DNA of 36,268 nt. Source: Scedosporium boydii (Eukaryota > Ascomycota > Sordariomycetes > Microascales > Microascaceae). How positions within the stretch are numbered: the stretch's first letter is position 1; every line of letters begins with the position of its first letter. The stretch lies in the NCBI GenBank assembly GCA_002221725.1, contig NJFT01000317.1, forward strand, positions 1 to 36,268, given 5' to 3'. The notes beneath the pieces were generated by a model. The model made no database searches. It was not told where the DNA came from and saw only the letters and a list, made by a program, of their open reading frames with translations. The position numbers and the translations under genes are program-made. Shown one piece after another: positions 9,707 through 19,487 of the stretch.

Positions 9707-12488
9707 AATACCCAAGCGGTCGGAATTTACCTGTAAATGACAGGCCCGGTTCATCGTATATTATTCAACTTCATTTTTATCTTTCAACACAGCGTACACA
9801 TCTCGACGACAATTTCCTTGACTGGTTTTTTTTTATCTTGTTTACTGGAAGGAGTAGCGGGCTTGCTCTAATTCATGGGAGTCCTGATCGATGGGAATTT
9901 TTCAACCAAAGGCAATTATACGAATATAATACCAATGATAAACATATTTTACTACGAATTTGAATGCTTTGCTTCGTCGAGCTTCTGAATGAAAGACCTC
10001 GGTTTCCATCGAGTGAACGACCCAGGCCAGGTAATAGATGACCATGAAACAGCGGTGGAGAACTGGCGGATATGCCGGATCCGGGAAACGGGGGAACCTT
10101 TTCAGTAAGACATGTCTTTGCACGTCGGCTCGCATACGTCATCAGGGAATCGGAATCCCGCTGGAGTTTGGAGAGAAGTAAGACGAGGGTCTCATTGAAG
10201 ACGTGAATATATGATAATCACAAATCTTTGCTTTCGTTTCCCAGCGTTCTAAACATGGCCCGCGGCGGGATCACACTATTTTTATCGACGAGACAAAGCT
10301 GAACCAGATGTTGATGTACTAACTATTCATCAACTCCATGCGTTCTTCATCGGCACCTTAACGCCAAGTCTCATCCCCAGGCTAAGGGCTGGGATGCTGA
10401 GACAAAGCAATTCTTTAAGGTCATCGACAACACATTGCGGCTGGAATTTGTTCCACGCCGCTATAAACAAATGTGCCTGTCCTTCAGCTTGTCTCGGAGT
10501 TGGCGGCCGTCACGTGCTATTGTGCCAGGTGCCGTGCAGTGACCGACCACTTGGCAATGCGCCGTGATCCGGTTGTCCGAGGTTAGCCGCTATCATCGAG
10601 ATCAGGTCAAGCTCAAAATAGGCTTGATGCATTAGGAATATTGGAATGGCTGGCGTGACCACGATAGAACGAAGCACATGTTTCTTGTAGATCGGTCGGT
10701 CTAGACGACGCCACAGGCTCTTGTCCCATCAACGTTAATGTTGTCCCTGACGAACAGAATTTTCTGTGCGGTCATTACCCTCCCCACCCTACGTACGACA
10801 TCAGCTCTTCTTCAAGCCTGGCTTGACTCGTGGGCATCCCCCACTCCACCCCTGACTCTTCATCCCCGCCACAAGTCTTGATGTTACGCCCACTTTTTAT
10901 TATCTCGGTGGGTCTTCCCTCCGACACTTCCTCCAACCCCATGAGGCCGTCGAGCTCATGCAATTTCATCAGATTGCAACACTTCGGAGAAAGCTTACTC
11001 CGAGCTGAGATTAAAGACGAAAATCCAGGAATTCTTACGAAACTGACACTTGGTGCCATTGTCAAGATTATTCAGGCAGCAAATTCCTGAGAGAAAACGC
11101 GTCGGTATTTTCCAGCACATCATTTGGTCGGACTAACCGGTTACGGGGGACCTCCTCCGCACTTATATCATGAACTGATTGCGCTGATCGCTGCTCCAAA
11201 AAGTCTTGAAGAAAGCGGGGCAGACGACATTCAAGTAAAGTTCTGACCACGAGCTTCTCTTGCCCCCCACCTGATAATCTAACCGCAATGGGTCAACCCC
11301 CCTGCTCCCCGCTCTGACGACACCACTGAGTCGGTCACGATAGCACCAAAAACTTTGGGAATAGTTTGGATGCGCACGTTCCGAGCTTAACTTCCCCGTG
11401 ACTCATTTAATCTACGTAGGATGTAGACGAGGCTATTGAGACGACTGGCAGCAGACGCAATACGTGGAGCATACCCTACAGCAATTGAATTTGAATATCA
11501 GCTCATTTTTGGTATGTCAGGGGCCAATAAATCCCCCTGCCAGTATGAACCGACGAGCTGTTCTTGTCGCGGTTGGAGTTACAATTTGCCCCGCGACGAG
11601 GAAAACACGCCCACCAAAACTAGCATGCACCCTCCGCACGGGAGACACCGGAGTGTGGCGTCTCTAGAGGGGGAAAAAAAAAAAAAAAAAAATGTCTCGG
11701 CAGATCTGAGAACCAGGGAACGGGACGGAGATAAGCACGACCAAACCTCCGACAGCCTGATATTTTCCTATACTTCGTACAGAAAGAAGACATACACCGT
11801 CTCAACTCTCTTGTGGGCGTCAACGTTGATAACTTTCCAGTACCAACCGACTCAGTCTCCATCATCAGTGTAGATCGAATACCCCCAACCGCCCTATAGG
11901 ACCTTCCCATTGAGGCAGGTACCAAAACTCGTCCATGTAAGTGAACAGCGAGCTGCGGCCCCTGTAACCATTAAACGAGCTAATAGATGCGAGTCTTAAC
12001 CACCTGTCTGAGAAGGTCATCAAGAACTAGACGTGCGGAGACCATCTTCCCGTTAGTCGGATGGAAAAGCTGTGCATGGGAATAATGGAGCTGAGAAATG
12101 AAACTGTTTTGCGGATCTAACCTGTGCCAAGATCGTGGGTTCTTTGTCTTGGGAATTGCGGCAACAAAGAAAGAGCCTCTAGCTTATATTAAAAGCAATG
12201 GAGGTTTCTTTAGTAGATATTGCCAGGTAAAATCGAGAAGAGGTAGAGCTTCGACATAACTTCTTCCAAGAAAATTTATACTTCGGGTACATCCCGTAGA
12301 CGCTTTCCCATCTTCCCCCTGTCCAATTTAATAGTTCCGGAGTTCAAACTGCGGACTTCTTTGTAAAATGATCCACTATCTTATAGCAAAACTTCTAACC
12401 CGGTCTTCTGGAACCCGGGAGCAAGATTTCATTTGATCGCGGGCCGTATTGCCGTACATCAGTAGACTCCACCCTCACCCATAAACAG
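9707..12488. other. long gene-poor stretch
   Basis: About 2.8 kb with no frame I can assign. Short ORFs on both strands (for example 10830-11090 plus and 11068-11250 minus) lack homology-like motifs. A run of A lies at about 11671-11690. The 5' part should hold the acyltransferase 3' UTR. No RNA gene or transposon ends were seen. Confidence 0.4.
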
Positions 12489-12631
12489 ATGGACGCAACG
12501 AACGAACAAATCCCTTGCTTAGACTCCCCTCCTGAGCTGATCCTGGACCTTTTCAACCGATATCCTCGCAATACATTAGCCTAGGTTGGATGAACGTGCA
12601 CCGCGCCTTTAGTTGTTATCACGCTCCAAAG
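12489..12631 (+). pseudogene. F-box protein N-terminal relic
   Basis: ATG at 12489 opens a frame with SPPELILDLFNRYP, resembling the start of fungal F-box proteins (LPPELILxI...). It hits a TAG after about 31 codons. One frame over, WMNVHRAFSCYHAPK continues the F-box pattern (VNRAF...), and the sequence then meets a GTAAAA donor-like site at 12632. After a possible CAG acceptor near 12690, a short frame continues to a stop at 12819 without clear domains. It is best read as a truncated, frameshifted copy of an expanded F-box family. Confidence 0.4.
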
Positions 12632-12819
12632 GTAAAATACATCCCTTCTACCAAATCACTGAAATTTACTCCTTAATACGTCGTCCTCAGGCAATTCCTG
12701 TCGGGATGCTAAATGGGTCGTGGCGATCAATCATCTCTCTCTCCACTCATGCCGTTGAACTGATCCTTCACTTCTTGCCAGATCAGATGAGAGCTACGAG
12801 TCTCTTGAACAATAATTAG

Positions 12820-13179
12820 GTAATATGCCAAATAGCAGAGTAGATTGGCCGTTCTGAACATTATCTCGAGCTGGCAACAGCTTGAGACTCATGACGCAAG
12901 TTAGCTTACTTCCTCTTTCGAGTCTAGTCCTGTGTATCTCGATATTTTGACAGTCTGATTTTGCAATTTTGCAAAAATGCCCATAAATTCACACACGGCG
13001 GCCATGAAGGGGCGAGTCCCGGGTTATTAAAAGCTGCAGCTGGTTTTCATTGAGATTTAACTGTTGGTCATAGTGTACAGAACCCGTTTGCTAGGAACCA
13101 TGCCTGACCATCCGTGTCCCTGTATCGCACAGCAAACGAAGATGTGGTCCAATCATCTCAAACCGATGGGGGATACCGA
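12820..13179. other. intergenic, 3' side of the metallothionein gene
   Basis: No coding frame or structured RNA was recognised. It presumably includes the metallothionein 3' UTR, since that gene is read leftwards and stops at 13180. Confidence 0.4.
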
Positions 13180-13342
13180 TTATTTCTATACAGTTACTCG
13201 TAGGTTAGCATCCAGCGTCTTTTGTCTCCTCTGATATCCGTCACAATAAACTTACTCCGCATCCAGTGCAATGGCATCCGTCGCTACAGGTGCAGGAGCT
13301 AGGTCCGCCACAGGTGCAGGAAGAGCCACAGTTGCATGCCAT
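13180..13342 (-). CDS. copper-type metallothionein, 30 aa, two exons
   Basis: Minus strand: exon 1 is 13342..13256 (29 codons) and exon 2 is 13185..13180 (AAA TAA). The 70-nt intron has a consensus GTAAGT donor, a GCTAAC branch site and a TAG acceptor. An alternative GAG acceptor 11 nt earlier would end the protein one residue sooner at TAA. The peptide opens MACNCGSSCTCGG and ends CHCTGCGK. It has nine Cys in 30 residues (positions 3, 5, 9, 11, 17, 19, 23, 25, 28), four CxC pairs, and no aromatic or large hydrophobic residue apart from Met1. This is the pattern of small ascomycete metallothioneins such as the Neurospora copper protein. A C-terminal Lys after a closing Cys is shared with them. 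It would chelate Cu(I) or Zn/Cd in the cytosol. It is easily missed because of its size. Confidence 0.87.
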
Positions 13343-13480
13343 GATGAGTTGAGCTTTCCGTAGGAAAATATTCAAAGTTGATATTGGATGTTGGCTGTTC
13401 AGTTATGTTCGAAGATCTGTATTCATGCGAGCTTGAAAGATTAGAAATCAGTAATTCCCCCAGGGGTCTAGAGATTTTAA

Positions 13481-13487
13481 TTTATAG
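13481..13487 (-). promoter_or_regulatory. putative TATA box of the metallothionein gene
   Basis: Read on the minus strand this is CTATAAA, followed by an A/T-rich stretch. It lies about 140 bp upstream of the metallothionein ATG, which would give a leader of about 100 nt. It is the only good TATA motif in that interval. Confidence 0.45.
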
Positions 13488-13614
13488 GTAAGTGCCATCA
13501 CCTGGCAGCATGATGTTCTAAGATGACCTGACCAACCTCGTGCTTGCCATTGACGTATGTTCATGTTCTTGATTAGATCAAGAAGCGGGGTGGATGACGT
13601 TCCGCACCGTCGTC

Positions 13615-13784
13615 ATTGGTTAAGTTGAGAGCTTCATATCTGTTGAGGTAACGTAGTTCGAACAATTACGATTAGAGTTTGGGTCGCGCACTCTTCGGGA
13701 TTGGTTAAGTTGAGAGCTTCATATCTGTTGAGGTAACGTAGTTCGAACAATTACGATTAGAGTTTGGGTCGCGCACTCTTCGGG
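13615..13784. repeat. perfect 85-bp tandem duplication upstream of the metallothionein
   Basis: Two identical head-to-tail copies, 13615-13699 and 13700-13784, each running from ATTGGTTAAGTTGAGAGCTT to GCGCACTCTTCGGG. They lie about 270-440 bp upstream of the metallothionein ATG and so within its likely promoter. Neither copy holds an open frame of note. Each carries a CCAAT-type box (ATTGG reads CCAAT on the gene's strand) and a TTCGAA palindrome. The exact identity means the duplication is recent, or is an assembly artefact. Confidence 0.95.
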
Positions 13785-15072
13785 CAAAGTCTGATTGATG
13801 ATCATGCGGTCATGGAAGGATCCGTCAAAGTTCCAGTAAAGCTTCCTGGGGGGTCGAGAACAGCGGAATCATCCCTGGCTCGGTAGTTTGTTCCGAAAAT
13901 GTTCAAAGTGACTTGACTTTGGCTCACTAGCAGCATGGAGAGAGAAACGCGACTACCCACGCCCCTGCATTATACCAGTTCTTATCTTGCAATCCATCCC
14001 ATAAGGGATATACAGGACCCCAATGAAGGTGTACCGAGGGCCTTTTCCCGACAGAGATAAGTCCTATAGTTTTGTGGCGATGTTGCTACCTCCATCTCTG
14101 CGGATGCGTATCGTAGGATAACCTGCGTATCGACACGTATTTGGTGCTCATATTGGTCGTTTTGACTACCCGTTCACTGGAGCCTCCGTAATCGCGGCTT
14201 TGAGAGCTAGTTGGACCCGAGCCATGATGATTGAGGAGGCATATAAACATACCATCACGCCAGCCATGCCACGACAGCTCCACCTCGCAACACCTATTCG
14301 GCCTGCGCCAATATAAATATAGGGATATATACCCTGGAACGAGCTCACTCAAGTGAAGTTATTTCTGTAAAAGGGTTCAGCCATATACCATACTCATATA
14401 AGCGCCGGGGCGTCTTTTGTTGTCCGTCTTGCTAAGTCCAGAAGAGTGCGTCTGACCCACCCCAGATGCTTTCACTTAAATCTCCACAAGTCCCAACATC
14501 TTTTCAAGTATCTTCAACCAGTCTCATTGAGGCGGATAAGTGAGGCCCTGACTGCAGCGTAAGAAAGAACTGGATTGGCAGCCAATAGTCATGAAAACGG
14601 ATCTCGCCGGGCGCCGCTGAAACGCTCCTGCAACAACTGAAGGACGTCGATTCTGTGTATCAATGGAATTCAATCACGGGAACCACAGTGGAAGTCCCTA
14701 TTGGGGAGGGGACTGAATATGAGAGTGTCACAGGTGGCATGTGGGATAGCTAAGAAGGACGAACAAGACGTCGACTCCTAAATCCAAGGGGCGGGGGCCG
14801 ATAATGAGGGAATTGTATTGTGATGACTGAAGCGATTGACGGATAACTGAAAACTGGACACTGATGATGGCTGAACTAACCAGACCATATCATTGAACTT
14901 GTATTAGGGAACAAAAGGGAACAGAAACAAGAAAAGAAGTGTTCCGCCTCGACGACCTGAGACAAAGTATTCCCGTTCCACGTGGTCACATTCCCACACA
15001 TTTCATGGTAGGAACTGCCGGCATTCGCTTGGTCCACTACAGTCTACGGGCATGTTTGACACGATCACACCA
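13785..15072. other. intergenic, no supported gene
   Basis: Short open frames only (14086-14352 minus, 14939-15151 plus), none with recognisable motifs. The last of these is a shadow of the minus-strand gene that starts at 15630. Confidence 0.4.
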
Positions 15073-15630
15073 TCAGTTCCTAGGTGCCTTGTTGAGGACC
15101 TCAATGGCAGACTTGTCCATGATGCCCTCTTGCACGAGGCGCTCGACATAGTCACGTAACCAAGTCTGGCAATTCTTTATTTCAACTCGAGACCGCGATT
15201 CCTGGGTTTAAATATCAGTTGGTGTCACCGTGTAAAGCGGACCGAAAGTGGAACAGCAGCTGAGACTAACACTGGAAGCGGATCTCAGACTCGGCCCGGG
15301 GGCGGGAACTTCCAACGCGATCTTCTCGAGAGTATCTTGAGCTTGAATATTTCCTTCCCAGGTGCTCTCGGTCTTCCTCTCGCCGTCCCCAACAGTGTCG
15401 ATAACGTTACTATCGTCAAATTGTGCGAGTGGAATGATTTCGTGCTTATCAGTAGCCTCTGCCATGTCGTAATTTCTATCGAATGTGACCGTGAAGCCAG
15501 TCGCAGGGTCACCCAAGGCTTGGATGAGCTTCCCCCGGTTTTTGCCCGCCTCACTGTAAGGAACCCACATAGCCCAGTGAGCAGGGAATAGACGGCTATT
15601 GAGAACAAGGAGGAAAGTGGACCGAGCCAT
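15073..15630 (-). CDS. conserved fungal hypothetical protein, two exons, 162 aa
   Basis: Exon 1 is 15630..15271 (120 codons) and exon 2 is 15201..15073. They are joined across a 69-nt intron (GTTAGT donor, CTGAT-like branch, CAG acceptor). The join links PAPGPSLRSASS to ESRSRVEIKNCQTWLRDYVE and runs to TGA, restoring one continuous domain. The protein opens MARSTFLLVLNSRLFPAHWAMWVP. It resembles a small family of uncharacterised proteins I recall from Aspergillus/Penicillium-type genomes (an N-terminal LNSRLFPAHWA-like strand and a C-terminal CQTWL helix). That recollection is not a database result. The opening hydrophobic stretch includes Arg, Pro and His, so it is not a convincing signal peptide. 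The function is unknown. Confidence 0.78.
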
Positions 15631-16660
15631 GTTCCGATTCGACGAGGGAAATCGATATCCGTAAGGAATGTTGGGGCTTTGCGAATAACAGGAGTGAAGT
15701 CAAGGGATATAAGTGTTCAAAGGCGAGGTGCAAAATATTGTTGCCTGTTGGCCACCGTTTTCTCGCACATGCTGTCGTGGTTCCACATGCCAAGGTGTGG
15801 GAGCGACGGGCCTCATTTGGCGGGTATAGAACTAGACTTTAGCTGAAAGATGATTGGTCTTATTGACGCGTGTCTGTCACAGTTCTTGGCGGTTTGTCTG
15901 AGCGAGACTAAGTTAAGTACCAAGAGAGCCAAATCATTTTAAGGAACCGTGCTGCTTTCACTTGCTCGTTCCACGCTCGATCCGACCGCCATGCCTGAGA
16001 ACCTCACGGCTCATTTGAAGAATATATACGGTGACTGCGGTGATGGCTAGTCTTGAAAAGTTCCTCCAGGGGGGGTTTACCCCTGGCCTTAGCAGCGGAA
16101 GTTCGGGAAGCAGCCCGCTAATTAGGGCATCCCGTCCACCTAGACCCTCGGGTTCCCATCCGTCCGACGTTTAGTGGAGTACATATTCTCGATTTCGACC
16201 GCTGAATCTTTTTGTCTTATGTTTGTCCGGGAAACGTTACCTATAACGTCTGAATACCTGATGTAGGTGGACGGTGTCACGATGAAGAGAAAACCTCCTC
16301 TCTACGGAACTATTAGAGGGGTTGACTTTCCAAGAGAACTGGGAGGATGTCAAGAGGAAGAAAGAGTTCATATCTGTCAGGAACGAGGGAAGATAGTGAA
16401 GTGAAATCATGAAGGCTCCCCCCCCTCCCAAAAAAAAAAAAAAAAAAAAAAAAAAAGCCTGGTCCATGGTCTCAGTAGTAGGTACTCCATTCATAGATTC
16501 ATAGATAGATTTGCATTCCTAGTAAATTCTTACTTTGCCCCTTAGGTTATAGTCTTTTCACTCACTAAAGTGTTTCTACACTCTGCTTTTTGAGCTGACC
16601 ACTTCTTTATGGTAGGATGCCTGCGGTTGGTTTTTTTTAATCGGATTTGATTTTCATACA
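15631..16660. other. intergenic with a long poly-A tract
   Basis: No gene is supported. A run of about 26 A follows a C-rich block at 16421-16456. Read on the minus strand this makes the poly-Phe/Gly tail of a spurious ORF. The upstream part is the promoter side of the gene starting at 15630. Confidence 0.45.
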
Positions 16661-16961
16661 GCGCCCACCGCAGGTCCCTTCTGCAGTGTACGCGAATTCC
16701 ACGACTACTTCACCGCATCCCCACGCTCCAAACTACCTGACAACGTTCCCATTGTCTTTACCCAGGCCGACCTACATTCAAGTGACGTGATGTTCTCCCC
16801 CGGGGAGAGAGGTCGCTCGCTCGTCGATTGGCGGCAGTTCTGAGTGGTACTCCGCGTACTTCGAATCCTGCAAGTCTCTCTGGACTGCTCCGGTCCGAAG
16901 GGAAGGGAACAAAGTAGCAGAATTCCACGCAGGCATGCGTAACTACCCCGGAAGACACTGA
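16661..16961 (+). pseudogene. aminoglycoside phosphotransferase (APH)-family relic
   Basis: One frame reads GPFCSVREFHDYF, then DNVPIVFTQADLHSSDVMFSP, then SLVDWRQF and a TGA at 16841-16843. The adjacent frame continues EWYSAYFESCKSLWTAPV to a TGA at 16959-16961. Together they follow the order of the fungal APH/kinase-like fold: the catalytic HADLHxxN loop, then the IDWxxxGWYPxYWEYCK segment. The catalytic-loop His reads Gln and the Asn reads Asp. The frameshift sits exactly inside the conserved DW...GWYP stretch. The N-lobe was not found upstream, so it is a C-terminal fragment of a dead gene. Confidence 0.62.
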
Positions 16962-17275
16962 GTTGAACCCTACAGACAGCTGTGCGAAGGACGGGTCTCT
17001 CACGGAAAGCTGCTTGATGGCAGGAGCACGTAGCGATAGAACAGTGAAAAAGAGCTGTATTAATCGGAAAGTGTGGAAAGTAAACAGCTAAGCCCGGTAA
17101 AAAGCTATTAGAGGCCTTGATATAATATGATACGGTGATAAATTAAAGCCATGATCCTCCCTCACATCCATATTGAGGGTAGGGGATTGATGGAGAAGTT
17201 CATGAAAGGGCGCCCTTAAGGATTGTTATTGTTTTTGTTCGACAATGTACCGTTCGCTGTTCCCAGAGTTAACAT
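16962..17275. other. intergenic, no gene seen
   Basis: A/T-rich sequence downstream of both the APH relic and the minus-strand syntaxin gene. It presumably carries the syntaxin 3' UTR. Confidence 0.4.
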
Positions 17276-18198
17276 TTACGTTCCTGCATGAATAGGGGCT
17301 CGATACTCACCTCCCAAAACGGCGAGGACGATTACCACAACGATAATAATGATAGAGACTATAAGAGTGCGGCCGTTAGTCCGCCGGAGAGCAGCGCGGT
17401 AAATATTCTCACTCCGTAGGATGGTTTCTTACCCACGATACCCAAACACCACCACTTCTGCTTCCTGGTGAATCGGGCATGTCGCACCGCTGTTTCTATC
17501 TCCTGATTTCCCCTCTGGAGGTCATCGACGACTTCCTGTCCTTGCTGCTCGATCTGCGCGACGGGCGCCTCGGCCTGGATGACAAGGGTGTCCATCTCCT
17601 GCACGAGGAGCGCAAGCTCCTTCATCTGCTGCTCGATCCTCACAATTTGAGCATGACGGTCCCGAACGGCCCCGAGAGTCGCCTGCGCTTGAGCTTGGCG
17701 GCCACTTTGCATCAGCGTCTGCGCGAAAACCTGGTTGTTGTCGGCATTGTCGACGGCTTGCCGGACCTCCGCTTCGTCGGCATCAGGGCGGACGATCCGG
17801 TACTGCCGCGCCAGCTGGTCCTGCATTTGCCCTCGGAAGGCGGCCTCGACATCTCGGAACTGGTTGACTGTCTCTCTGACCGCTCTGTCGATGCGGCCAA
17901 CCTGGCGTATATTCCTCTGCTCCTTAGCGTCGGGCCTTGACTGAAGCGATCGATTCCGTTGCGCTAGGCTTCGGCATATGTCCGTGATTTCATTGGAGAG
18001 ATTGTCGATCTGGTAGAGTATCTGGCCCGAGTCTCCTGTCGCATTGAGGGACTGATTCTGGAGGACCTGCAGCTGGTTTATTTTCCGGTTGGCCTCCTTG
18101 ATCCTGGCGTCGATAGCACTTGTCTCATTGAGAATCGCATTCTGGGAGCTCAATGGAATGTCCTCATATCGATAGGCCGGGAGCTCGGATGAGTTCAT
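17276..18198 (-). CDS. syntaxin-like Qa-SNARE (Sso/Psy1 type), about 282 aa, zero-layer Gln replaced by Ala
   Basis: Start chosen at 18198 (MNSSELPAYRYEDIPL) rather than the in-frame ATG at 18261, because the extra 21 residues are repeat-derived and unlike the family. Exon 1 is 18198..17433 and exon 2 starts at 17358, across a 74-nt intron (GTAAGA, CTAAC branch, TAG). The join turns KWWCLGIV into a Val/Ile membrane anchor. Order: short tail, Habc-like coiled region (about 20-150), SNARE motif (about 190-252), basic-Trp juxtamembrane segment, single C-terminal anchor. The end is uncertain: reading through gives TAA at 17276, while a second intron from the GTGAGT inside exon 2 would give a different short tail. 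Qa-SNAREs drive fusion at the plasma membrane. The central-layer residue here is Ala (see findings), so this may be a divergent paralogue. Confidence 0.82.
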
Positions 18199-19281
18199 TT
18201 TCACGAAATGTCCCGTACCTTTCCCCGCGTATAGTTCCACGTATAGTTCCACCAGAAACACAAGACAAATGTGGCAGTTTCTGAATCAACGCAAGTCGGA
18301 TGGTGGGGTGCTTTAAAGAGCGCTTTTGCTGCCCTGACGTGTCCTCGTTGGTGATGATGGTGGTCGTGGTGCGTGTTCCTGAGGCTGTGCTTGCCCATCA
18401 CGTGGTTGTGAGCGAATTATATTGATGGGTTAGGCTTAGTCAACGCGTGTAACAATGAAAACCTCGTACGTCTCGTATTCTTTGTCACTGACAATCACCA
18501 ATAAATATTCGAATGGCAGGAGTGACGAGTCACTGGACAATTGAGTGGAGCCAAATTCAATTGGGGCTTAATGACGCTGCGCCTTGTCTGTTGGTGGCTT
18601 TCCAGTATCTATGCGTACGCATACACCTTTGACGATGAGTGCAGGACATCATCGTGATCATTTTGCCGAGGTACACATGAGCGATATGGATCTCAGGTTC
18701 TCAATCAGTGATCGAAGTCACAGCTTCTCCAGCCGGGACATAATTCTTTCTCTCATTAGAATAATTGATAACTCCTGCTAAGAGGAAGGAAATTGAGACC
18801 ACCGATATCAATCTAATTCATAAAGTTGGGATTAAATGGCAGATTTGTGGCAACCATAAATGACAGCCCCTGGTGAGGAATACAGTCGTGCCAGTGAACC
18901 GCGATCCACGCCAGGTCGCGGAGGCCATCCGATTCCACACGCCGTTTCCACCATCACCGCAGCTCGTACGCTATGCCATGCAGACAGTTACACTTACTCT
19001 TGGTCATTCGAATCTGGCTAGTAAATTGGGACTAGCTATGTTAGGAAATCCTGGCCGTCTTATGAGTCTATATTTGTGTGGGAGATAGACCGTCCGCTTT
19101 GCAGCTACGATATTCGTCCTGTAATTAAGGATAATTTGACTCGGCAAACGCGATTATATTTATCATTGGTATGCCTAGGCTATTCTATGAACGTGAAATC
19201 GGAGTCCAGCAAGTCAGCAATTACCTTTTGTTCGAAGACAGACTTTCCCAACACCCTCGGAACACCGCTTCCTCCAAGACC
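18199..19281. other. intergenic, no supported gene
   Basis: Begins with a 12-bp direct repeat (GTATAGTTCCAC twice, about 18227-18252) just upstream of the syntaxin start. The rest is A/T-rich with only short unassignable frames. Confidence 0.4.
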
Positions 19282-19487
19282 TTAATCGATATCCTTAATC
19301 CGCTCCTTTTCTAGAATACTGTATCCCATATCTAAGCATCGGAAATATTTCTCATCGGAAATGACCTGATATGGAAAGTCCTTGTCAGAAATGGCACCAC
19401 GAAACCAGTCTTTATGAGAAATACCCTTCCCGGAGACATTCAGACGAGAATATTCTATCAGATATATCCCCACCGGGAACACCTTCA
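19282..19487 (-). repeat. degenerate Ile-Ser-Asp repeat beyond the stop of the PD-(D/E)XK-like gene
   Basis: On the minus strand the gene ends DEDISDAA and TGA at 19488. Downstream, in mixed frames, the same short motif recurs: GDISDRIFS, GISHKDWFRG, AISDKDFPYQ and VISDEKYFRC. At DNA level these are variants of ATATTTCCGATG spaced 30-60 bp apart. They look like a former acidic C-terminal repeat tail that has lost its frame. Confidence 0.45.

Noticed and set aside
16237..16494. Minus-strand frame with a poly-Phe and poly-Gly run
   Set aside because: The repeat comes from a poly-A/C-rich simple-sequence tract, so it is not a real protein.
17479..17940. 153-codon plus-strand frame opposite the syntaxin
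   Set aside because: It is a shadow of the coiled-coil gene on the minus strand, which has the spliced membrane anchor and SNARE layers.
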